Of a stretch of 64,000 nt of DNA, positions 57,936 through 64,000 are shown piece after piece; within the stretch, counting starts at the first letter, position 1, and every line of letters begins with the position of its first letter. The notes beneath the pieces were generated by a model, which was given only the letters and a program-made list of their open reading frames with translations, ran no database searches and was not told the origin of the DNA. The DNA comes from Youhaiella tibetensis (GTDB taxonomy: Bacteria; Pseudomonadota; Alphaproteobacteria; Rhizobiales; Devosiaceae), in contig NZ_CP041690.1 of assembly GCF_008000755.1 (NCBI RefSeq), forward strand, positions 3,870,001-3,934,000, written 5' to 3'. A program made the translations under genes and the position numbers.

Positions 57936-58823
57936 ATGGCGGCCCACGTCTTCTGCACCGACCTGACGCTGGCCCGCGGCGAGCCCATCGAAGGCACCGC
58001 GCTCGACCTGCGCCGCGTGCTGCTGCTGGCGGTGCCGCGCGGCCATTGGCGCCCCAAGCGCAGCGCCACCGGGCTCTCCCCGCTGCTCGAGGCGGCCCAG
58101 GCCTACGCCTATTCCAAAAGCGCCTATGCGCTCTTCATGGACAAGGTCGAGGGCCGCGCGGCGCTGCCCCAGCTCATGGCCTTTCCGGAAAACCAGGTAC
58201 TCGACGGCGTGGACGAGCAAACCCTGGCCGCCGCCATGCGGCGCTGGGCCGATGGCGGGGAGATCGGCGGGCGAACCGACGAGCGCATCACGATCCTGGT
58301 GTGCACCGACAGCCGCACCGACGCCTGCTGCGCCCGCTATGGCTACGCCACCTACAAGGCCCTGGTGGCCCAGGCCGACCCCCAAAAGTTCAACATCGTC
58401 CAGTGCAACCACCTGGGCGGATGCCGCTTCGCCACCTCGATCTGCGTGCAGCCGCGCGCCGAACGCTATGGACGCCTGCGCCCCGAGGAAGTGCCGCAAT
58501 TCCTGGCCGCGCTCGAGCGCGGACAGACCTACCTGCCGCTCTCGATGGGGCGGATCGGGCTTAACGAGGCCGAGCAGGCCGCCGACCTCGCCGCCCGCCG
58601 CTTCGCGGTGGCGGCAGGGCACGAGGACGGCCCGGTAGAACTGACGCTGGCGGGAGCGGGCGACGCCGACATGCGCTACCGCGCCACCATCGGCACGCTG
58701 GCACTCGAGATCGCCCTCGAACGCCGCACCTTCGAGCGCCACGGCCATTGCGACGCGGTGGGCGACCCGCCCCAGATCGTGTCACGCTGGCTGGCAGGCC
58801 CCGTGACGCCCATCGGCTCCTGA
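57936..58823 (+). CDS. Sucrase/ferredoxin-like protein (probable ferric-siderophore reductase)
   Basis: Cytoplasmic protein of 295 residues of the Suc_Fer-like group. The conserved Cys motifs are LVCTDSRTDACCARYGYATY and NHLGGCRFATSICV, where a thioredoxin-like [2Fe-2S] ferredoxin domain binds a cluster. In alphaproteobacteria such proteins sit in siderophore operons and probably reduce Fe(III) to release iron from the siderophore. It is 12 bp after the ATPase gene. The N-terminal 110 residues also contain the family pattern LLLAVPRGHWRPK. The reductase role is inference. Confidence 0.88.
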   Translation: MAAHVFCTDLTLARGEPIEGTALDLRRVLLLAVPRGHWRPKRSATGLSPLLEAAQAYAYSKSAYALFMDKVEGRAALPQLMAFPENQVLDGVDEQTLAAAMRRWADGGEIGGRTDERITILVCTDSRTDACCARYGYATYKALVAQADPQKFNIVQCNHLGGCRFATSICVQPRAERYGRLRPEEVPQFLAALERGQTYLPLSMGRIGLNEAEQAADLAARRFAVAAGHEDGPVELTLAGAGDADMRYRATIGTLALEIALERRTFERHGHCDAVGDPPQIVSRWLAGPVTPIGS

Positions 58824-58843
58824 GGCAAACCTGGCGCCAGGCA

Positions 58844-59386
58844 CTACCGCCCGAGCAGAACGGAAGACTTGAGCAGTCCGCCCATCCGCGCTTCGTCGCC
58901 ATCGGCAAAGCCGTCCGGGCACTGCGGGGCGACCAGCCTTGCCGTGCGCCTGATGCGGTCGCCACCGGCGCTGATGTCCTTGGTTTCGTCCATGGTATAG
59001 GCGGTGGCGATGTCGCCGGTGAGCACGCCGGTGGTGGTGACTTCGGGCATGCCGGGCACACCGCAGACGGTGGTATAGGCGTAGCCTTCGGGCGTCTCCT
59101 CGAAGCGCTTGCTGGTGCAGGTCTCCCCGGAAATCTGGTCGAAGGCGGAATAGACGGCTTCCGACCGCGCCCCGACGCAAAGCTGGGTCTTGGCGAGTTC
59201 GTCCCCGTTCTCTGCCAGATCCGTGAATTCCCACCAGCCGGCCTGACGCTGCGGTCCGGCGATATGGATCGTCATCATGTCGCCCGTCTCGGAGGTGGCC
59301 GAAAGCACTTGCTGGGCGGCGAGTTCGGTTGCGGGCAGCGCGCCGGCCACGATGAGGGCGGCCAGCAGGATTGTGTTGCGGATCAT
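58844..59386 (-). CDS. Exported DUF3617-like protein
   Basis: The 180 residues have a signal peptide ending ALPATELAA|QQVLSA. The body has GWWEFTDLAENGDELAKTQL and paired Cys (LCVG, ETCTS, TVCG, APQCPDG), matching the DUF3617 layout of a Trp-containing start and several conserved Cys. The function is unknown. It is the last gene of a three-gene minus-strand operon and overlaps the preceding OmpA-domain gene by 4 bp. It lies between the siderophore operon end and the exported set. Confidence 0.72.
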   Translation of the reverse strand: MIRNTILLAALIVAGALPATELAAQQVLSATSETGDMMTIHIAGPQRQAGWWEFTDLAENGDELAKTQLCVGARSEAVYSAFDQISGETCTSKRFEETPEGYAYTTVCGVPGMPEVTTTGVLTGDIATAYTMDETKDISAGGDRIRRTARLVAPQCPDGFADGDEARMGGLLKSSVLLGR

Positions 59387-60660
59387 GACTTGACGATCTC
59401 CACGCGGCGGTTGAGGGCGCGTCCACCCTGGGTGTCGTTGGAGGCAACGGGCCTGTCGAAACCGAAGCCCTGCGAAGACAGCCGCCCGGCGGTGACGCCC
59501 TGGGAGACGAGGTAAGCCTCGACCGCGGCCGCCCGGCGGGCCGAGAGATCCTTGTTGAACTCATCCGAGCCGATGTTGTCGGTGTGCCCTTCGAGCGCGA
59601 TCTTCCAGTCCTCGTGGTCCCGCAGCAATTCGGCAACCTGATCGAGCAACGGATAGGAAGCCGGCTCGATGACGTCCGAGTTGAAGTCGAAATTGACCCC
59701 GTCGAGACGGGAGCGCCCGGTGGACTCCAGCTCGTTCCCCAACTGCGAACTCGCCGCCTTCCCGCGCCAGCCCGGAATTGCCGGGCAGTCCCCGATATCG
59801 TCTGAGACCTTCTCGGCGCTCCAGAAGCTGTCATAGCCGTATTCGGGGTTGGAATCGTCGGCCCGGCTCAGCACGAACAGGGATTGGTTGCCCGGCGCGA
59901 ACGCGAAGAGGGCCAGCGAATGCAGGGCCACCGCGCCGTCGTCCTCGTGCTCGATCATCTCGCCCTTGAGCATGCGGCCCTCGACGCCCGCGCCGATCAG
60001 CCCCGACCGGTAGTCGAAGCACCCGACCACCCGGGTTCCCTCCTGCTTGAGGTGGACCGTGCCCCAGCCGCTCGCCCCGTCATAGGTGCCGCTGACATTG
60101 TCGATATTGGCGGTATCGGTCAGGTGCCGGCCATAACCGTGGAACCCGGACATGCCGTAGTTCTCGGCGCCGTAATTGCTGTCGAACGTGAGCCTGATCC
60201 ACCGTCCGACCGCCTTCTCGGGCAAGGCGAAGCGCTGATCGTCGCGATCCATCTGCAACTCGGTATCGAGGATCGTCTCGAACCCCTCGTTCATAGATGT
60301 GTCCGAGATCTCGACGCTCACCGCTTTCACCGACTTTTCCGGGTTGGACATGCCGCCGGTGTCGAAGGCGAGGCTGTCGATTTCGGTCTGCTCGGGCAGT
60401 TCGAGCACATAGACGGCGGCCTTGCCGCCCTCGGCGCGGGTGTCGGTGAAGGCCGTCTCGTCGATGAGCGCATAGGGCGAGTAGGCCATGTCGGCATAGT
60501 CGGCATCGTCCGGCTTTGCGACGAACCGGGCGCCCGCCGAGAAGGCGAACAGATCCTCGGGCGCGGGCGTTTGCGCCACGGCGGGCGTGGCCATCGGCCC
60601 CTGCGCCCAAATCAGCAGCGAAAGGATCGCCGCTGCGGCAAACGGATTTGCATTTCCCAT
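59383..60660 (-). CDS. Exported OmpA-domain protein with discoidin-like N-terminal domain
   Basis: The 425 residues have a signal peptide ending MATPAVA|QTPAPED. Residues about 35-185 read like a galactose-binding (F5/8 type C) sandwich, with AVYVLELPEQTEIDSLAFD and GRWIRLTFDSNYGAENYG. A middle region has Gly/Asp-rich strands with two Cys. The C-terminal OmpA domain (about 305-425) shows ALEGHTDNIGSDEFNKDLSA and LNRRVEIV. It probably tethers a ligand-binding module to peptidoglycan. The ATG at 60660 has GGAGGAG upstream; a GTG at 60717, overlapping the previous stop, is an alternative. It is the middle gene of the operon. Confidence 0.8.
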   Translation of the reverse strand: MGNANPFAAAAILSLLIWAQGPMATPAVAQTPAPEDLFAFSAGARFVAKPDDADYADMAYSPYALIDETAFTDTRAEGGKAAVYVLELPEQTEIDSLAFDTGGMSNPEKSVKAVSVEISDTSMNEGFETILDTELQMDRDDQRFALPEKAVGRWIRLTFDSNYGAENYGMSGFHGYGRHLTDTANIDNVSGTYDGASGWGTVHLKQEGTRVVGCFDYRSGLIGAGVEGRMLKGEMIEHEDDGAVALHSLALFAFAPGNQSLFVLSRADDSNPEYGYDSFWSAEKVSDDIGDCPAIPGWRGKAASSQLGNELESTGRSRLDGVNFDFNSDVIEPASYPLLDQVAELLRDHEDWKIALEGHTDNIGSDEFNKDLSARRAAAVEAYLVSQGVTAGRLSSQGFGFDRPVASNDTQGGRALNRRVEIVKS

Positions 60661-60713
60661 CTTCGGTCTACTCCTCCCGGAGCCCTTATCGCTTTGTGAG
60701 AACATCGCCATCG

Positions 60714-61157
60714 TCACCAGGTCCTGATGGCGGCCCGGCTCATCGAGAAGCCGTGCCCGCGGGCGGAGGTGCAGGTGAGACCGCTCTTTTCCGACTTGCA
60801 GGCAAAGGGCCCCTCGCTCCAGCGGCGCCCATAGGCGAACTTCTGGTCGAGCGAACAGCAGCCCTGCTCGTCGGGATTGTCGGTGCGCTGCGGTCGCCCG
60901 TCCCGACCGATACGGACGGCGACATAGACCGGCTCGACCCGCTCGCAGATCAGCTCAGGCCCGCCATCGGCCGGCTCGTAGACGGAGGTCCCGCCCTCCG
61001 GAACGTAGGTGCAGCCGATATTGCCGGACGGCATGGTGAAGACGACCAACCCGTCGGCATCGGCCTTCATCGTCTGCATCGGCCCGGCAAGGGCGGTTGG
61101 CGCCGCCGCGCACGTGAGCAGCGTGGCCAGCGCCGCCGCAAGTAAGACCTTCCCCAT
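60714..61157 (-). CDS. Exported DUF6636-like protein
   Basis: The 147 residues start with a signal peptide ending AAPTALA|GPMQTM. The body matches the DUF6636 pattern: FTMPSGNIGCTY near the start, KFAYGRRWSEGPFACKSEKSGLTCTS and a final GHGFSMSRAAIRTW, with four to six Cys that probably pair. The function is unknown. It is the first gene of the three-gene exported operon and is divergent from nothing; the LuxR-type gene lies upstream on the same strand. Confidence 0.78.
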   Translation of the reverse strand: MGKVLLAAALATLLTCAAAPTALAGPMQTMKADADGLVVFTMPSGNIGCTYVPEGGTSVYEPADGGPELICERVEPVYVAVRIGRDGRPQRTDNPDEQGCCSLDQKFAYGRRWSEGPFACKSEKSGLTCTSARGHGFSMSRAAIRTW

Positions 61158-61244
61158 CGCCTGCCCGTCACTATCCGGTTGATCGAAGCGGCAGGCTGGC
61201 CGGAAGGGGCCGGACCAACAATCCCCATATGGGGATGGGGTGTG

Positions 61245-62333
61245 TCAGAGGCTTTCGAAGCGCCGCGCAAAGGCCACCAGCGCCGCGCGGCTGGAGTGGC
61301 CCGATTTGAGGAGAATGCTCTTGATCCAGGTCCTGACGCTCTCGCGCGTGTAGCCGCTGACCCTGGCGATCTCATCGGTTTCGGCGCCGCAGATGAGCGG
61401 CAGCAGCACGCGCTGCTCGGCCGGGGTGAGGCCGTAAAGCCGGGCGAGCCGGGTTGCCAGCTCGCTGTCGCGCGCACCCTGCTCGATGGCGGCGACGCGC
61501 ACGACGATGTCGCCGCGTCCGAGGACGTCATGGGCGCTGCCGGCGACCGGCGAAAGGCTCACCATGGCGAGCGGCCGCCCGGCGGCCCCGGTGGTGACCA
61601 TCTCGCTCGCCATGCCGCGCCCGGCAGAACCAAGCGCCTTCGCCAATGCCAGCTCGGTGCCGGCGTCGCTGCCCTTGAGCCTGCCGTGAACGACGCGCAG
61701 CCCGAGCCCCGGCAGGACCGGAGCCGCCTCCTCCCCGCGCATCACCCGCCCGTCGGCTTCCAGCAGGAACATCACGGCACCGGCTTCGCCACGAAAGTCG
61801 AAAAGGGCCTCGATGGTTCGTTCGCGAACGGTGCGCGCAAGCCAGACCGAGCGCTGCAATGCCGGGAGCAGGGCCTCGAGCCGGCTCTTGTCGGCATCCG
61901 ACACGAAACCGCGCCTCTGGTCGCGCTGGAGGGAAAGCGCGACGAAATCGGCGGATTCGCCCGCCAGCAGGGCGCAGGCGAAATACCCGACCCCCGCCGG
62001 CCGGGCAAAGCCGCGATAGTAGTCGCTTCCCTCGATATCCTCGCCCGAGAGGATGTCCTGATCGCGCATCACTCCCCTGCCCGCGGCCGGCGAGGCGATG
62101 GCGCGTTCGGTCCTCAGGTCCCTCTCGTTCCAGCCCTGCTCGTGGAACCGCCCCAGAACCTCGGCCATGTGATGGGACGCCGTGATGCGTTTGGGGGAAA
62201 GGTTGTTGGTCGTCAGCAGCGCCCCGCGACAATCGAAACTGTCGGCCGCGACCTGGAGCGCATCGGGCCACATCTCGGGCAGGACCGCGGCCTCAAAGAA
62301 CGCGGCGACGATGGAGGCGGCATTGATCTGCAT
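61245..62333 (-). CDS. LuxR-family transcriptional regulator
   Basis: Protein of 362 residues with a C-terminal LuxR helix-turn-helix (about 300-360: LTPAEQRVLLPLICGAETDE, ARVSGYTRESVRTWIKSILL). The preceding region resembles PAS-like or autoinducer-binding sensor sequences but lacks recognisable AHL-binding residues, and there is no luxI here. An upstream in-frame ATG at 62381 exists. ATG at 62333 is chosen because the start matches the folded N-terminus (MQINAASIVAAFFEA). The frame also runs back through the tRNA gene, which is meaningless. It could regulate the exported operon just downstream. Confidence 0.85.
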   Translation of the reverse strand: MQINAASIVAAFFEAAVLPEMWPDALQVAADSFDCRGALLTTNNLSPKRITASHHMAEVLGRFHEQGWNERDLRTERAIASPAAGRGVMRDQDILSGEDIEGSDYYRGFARPAGVGYFACALLAGESADFVALSLQRDQRRGFVSDADKSRLEALLPALQRSVWLARTVRERTIEALFDFRGEAGAVMFLLEADGRVMRGEEAAPVLPGLGLRVVHGRLKGSDAGTELALAKALGSAGRGMASEMVTTGAAGRPLAMVSLSPVAGSAHDVLGRGDIVVRVAAIEQGARDSELATRLARLYGLTPAEQRVLLPLICGAETDEIARVSGYTRESVRTWIKSILLKSGHSSRAALVAFARRFESL

Positions 62334-62510
62334 AGGGAGAACCTTGAGAACACTTACCAATCCGGACGTTGATTTATACATCTCCGCCCCGGCTCGACCA
62401 CATCTTTGCGCGCGCCAGCCGGGCCGGAACCATGACGGGCTTTGCCGATCCACGATTATGTGGCCGCCCGGCTTCCCAGCGCAGCGCCCATTTGCTATTC
62501 CCCGCAGAGT

Positions 62511-62587
62511 GGTCCCGTAGCTCAGCAGGATAGAGCACAGGATTCCTAATCCTGGGGTCACGCGTTCGAATCGCGTCGGGATCACCA
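62511..62587 (+). tRNA. tRNA-Arg (anticodon CCT)
   Basis: Complete cloverleaf: acceptor GGTCCCG/CGGGATC (one G-T pair), D arm GCTC/GAGC, anticodon stem CAGGA/TCCTG around loop TTCCTAA (anticodon CCT, reads AGG), T arm ACGCG/CGCGT around TTCGAAT, then A and an encoded CCA. AGG is a rare codon in this GC-rich genome. Confidence 0.97.
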
Positions 62588-62768
62588 CTTCTTCGCCCCC
62601 CCTCATCGGTCCTCGACCTGGCCTCCGCTCCGCAAGGCGTGACGCGGCAGACGAAATCGCGCAGTTTTCTCGCAAGGCGGTGTCGAATCGTACCGGGGCC
62701 GCTCGTCGTGTCAGCGAGCGGCTGCCGGAATGGACGGTCGCAGCCAAGCATGGATGGAGCAGGCAAGG

Positions 62769-63422
62769 ATGAAACCGACCATTACCGCCTTCGAAAGATC
62801 ACCGGACCGCGGCCGCGGGTTGTCGCGCGATACGCGCGTGCGCTGGGCCCTCGAGGAAGTGGGGCAACCCTATGAGGTGCGGCTGGTTTCGTTCGGCGCG
62901 CTCAAGGAGCCCGCCCACCGCGCCATCCATCCCTTCGGGCAGATCCCCACCTATGAGGACGGCAAGGGCCTCGCCCTCTTCGAGACCGGCGCCATCGTCT
63001 TCCATATCGCCCAGACCCACGAGGGGCTGCTGCCCGAGGACCCGCAGGCGCGCGCCCGCGCCGTCACCTGGATGTTCGCCGCGCTCAGCACCATCGAGCC
63101 GCCGATCCTCGAGCTGCAGACGGCCAAGTTCGCCGAAGGCCAGAAACCCTGGGCTGCCGAGCGCATGCCGCTGGTCCTCGACCGCATCCGCGACCGGCTG
63201 CGCGAGCTCTCGGCGCACCTGGGCGAGGCAGACTGGCTTGACGGAGCCTTCAGCGCCGGCGACCTGATGATGGTCTCGGTCCTGCTCAGGCTGCGTCCCT
63301 CGGGCGTGCTCGAGGAGTTTCCCAACCTGGCGGCCTATGTGGCGCGTGGCGAGGCCCGGCCTGCCTACCAGCGCGCCTTCGCCGCCCAACTCGCCGTCTT
63401 CACCGCCGCGGAGGCCGTGTGA
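62769..63422 (+). CDS. Glutathione S-transferase family protein
   Basis: Cytosolic GST of 217 residues. The N-terminal thioredoxin-like domain shows DTRVRWALEEVGQPYEVRLV, the cis-Pro/substrate motif GQIPTYEDG and the Glu-Ser-type glutathione site LFETGAIVFHIA. The C-terminal helical domain ends ARPAYQRAFAAQL. The catalytic residue is not clear (no N-terminal Ser/Cys in the usual place), so the class is undefined. Start: ATG at 62769 chosen over 62730 for domain fit. Confidence 0.9.
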   Translation: MKPTITAFERSPDRGRGLSRDTRVRWALEEVGQPYEVRLVSFGALKEPAHRAIHPFGQIPTYEDGKGLALFETGAIVFHIAQTHEGLLPEDPQARARAVTWMFAALSTIEPPILELQTAKFAEGQKPWAAERMPLVLDRIRDRLRELSAHLGEADWLDGAFSAGDLMMVSVLLRLRPSGVLEEFPNLAAYVARGEARPAYQRAFAAQLAVFTAAEAV

Positions 63423-63486
63423 ACCGGCCCCTGGTCAGCGCCGGTGCCCGACCCTAGACTGAGGCGAAACGGGGCGGGGGTGAGCA

Positions 63487-64000
63487 ATGCTCGGCATCGC
63501 CGTAGGCCTGATCTCGATCGTTCTCGCCCTGCCGGTGGTGGCGCTGGCGCTTGGGGCCTTCCTCGACCCCACCGGCAGCGCCTTCGCCATGATCGGGGCC
63601 ATGCTGTGGACCACTTACGGCCCGCACCTGCTCATCGTGGCGCTGTTCGCGCTTCTCCTCGCCACCATCGCCCGTCGCCGCGGCGCCCGGCGAACCGGCG
63701 GGCTGGCGCTCGGAGCGGCGGGCATCGCCGTGCTGCTGGCCGGGTTCATCCTCGTGCGCATCGTCGTGGCGGTGCTGGCCGCGGGCGGCACGATCAACCC
63801 GATCGCCGCGCTCGCCCTCGGCCCCATGACCGAGCCGCCGCCCGATCTCCTCGAGACGGTGACAAGCGTCGAGGGCAAGGACCTCAAGGCCGCTATCTAC
63901 AGGCCGAAGGAAGGCTCGGCGCCTGCCCCGGTGCTCGTCTACGTCCATGGCGGCGGCTTCATGGCCGGGACCAATACCGAGACCGCAGCCGACCTGCGCT
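63487..64000 (+). CDS. Alpha/beta hydrolase with N-terminal membrane segments, 3' end outside window
   Basis: The 171 visible residues contain two or three N-terminal transmembrane helices (about 1-30, 45-65 and 75-105), then an alpha/beta-hydrolase start: AAIYRPKEGSAPAPVLVYVH and the oxyanion-hole HGGGF characteristic of hormone-sensitive-lipase-type esterases. The nucleophile elbow and the rest lie beyond the window. It follows the GST by 64 bp on the same strand. Start ATG at 63487; GGGGGTGAGC lies upstream. Confidence 0.85.
   Translation, partial: MLGIAVGLISIVLALPVVALALGAFLDPTGSAFAMIGAMLWTTYGPHLLIVALFALLLATIARRRGARRTGGLALGAAGIAVLLAGFILVRIVVAVLAAGGTINPIAALALGPMTEPPPDLLETVTSVEGKDLKAAIYRPKEGSAPAPVLVYVHGGGFMAGTNTETAADLR

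Noticed and set aside
61245-62333. Quorum-sensing LuxR receptor
   Set aside because: No luxI-type synthase nearby and no recognisable autoinducer-binding residues; only the LuxR-type DNA-binding domain is supported.
62511-62587. tRNA-Arg(CCT) as an island insertion site
   Set aside because: There is no integrase next to it and no visible repeat of its 3' end inside the window.
62334-62747. N-terminal extension of the LuxR-type gene upstream of 62333
   Set aside because: The extension would run antisense through the whole tRNA gene and has no domain-like sequence.

Overview
This is a GC-rich (roughly two-thirds G+C by eye) chromosomal window from an alphaproteobacterium of the Hyphomicrobiales (Rhizobiales), most likely Devosia or a close relative. 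The clues are the blocks lysC-ptsP-prfA-prmC-DUF4167-clpB, argJ-ppiC-secA, bolA-dnaJ-cobS-cobT and mgpS-S4-fdxA-carD, which are typical of that order. The taxon is an inference; there is no rRNA here. Most of the window is core housekeeping chromosome. No prophage, transposase, plasmid gene or CRISPR array was seen.

Layout. 1-7.8 kb: a 5'-truncated M23 peptidase, an MFS exporter, a VOC protein, clpB and a DUF4167 protein. 7.8-13.4 kb: prmC, prfA, ptsP and lysC on the minus strand; prmC appears to start with CTG inside the prfA stop. 13.5-19.4 kb: ubiG, an XRE regulator divergent from a SnoaL-like gene over a clear palindrome, then DUF1178, nitrilase, grxC, comF, a methyltransferase and a Flp pilin. 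19.5-26.1 kb: mutT, argJ, a TetR/membrane-protein pair with two operators, ppiC and secA. 26.1-33.4 kb: repeat-rich noncoding DNA, an L,D-transpeptidase lipoprotein, accA, xerD, aroK, aroB and a secreted protein with an OmpA domain. 33.5-39.5 kb: bolA, a J-domain protein, cobS, an intervening methyltransferase, cobT and a phytase-like esterase. 39.5-48.9 kb: a queuosine-precursor transporter, rpmB, DUF3108, the mgpS helicase, an S4 protein, a 240-bp tandem repeat array, alkD, fdxA and carD with a long structured leader. 49-53 kb: M48 lipoprotein protease, thermonuclease-like protein, methyltransferase-like protein, CPBP protease. 53.1-58.8 kb: a ferric-siderophore ABC importer with two tandem binding proteins, two permeases, an ATPase and a sucrase/ferredoxin-like probable reductase. 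58.8-61.2 kb: an operon of three exported proteins, the middle one with an OmpA domain. 61.2-64 kb: a LuxR regulator, tRNA-Arg(CCT), a glutathione transferase and a truncated alpha/beta hydrolase.

The genes most likely to form functional units are: prfA-prmC (release factor and its methylase, translationally coupled); cobS-cobT (aerobic cobaltochelatase); aroK-aroB (shikimate pathway); the siderophore locus, with an iron-box-like sequence in its divergent promoter; and the exported three-gene operon, which is the best candidate for something undescribed. The intergenic regions carry three families of palindromic repeats, mostly arranged as inverted pairs. One is amplified into a 240-bp tandem array.
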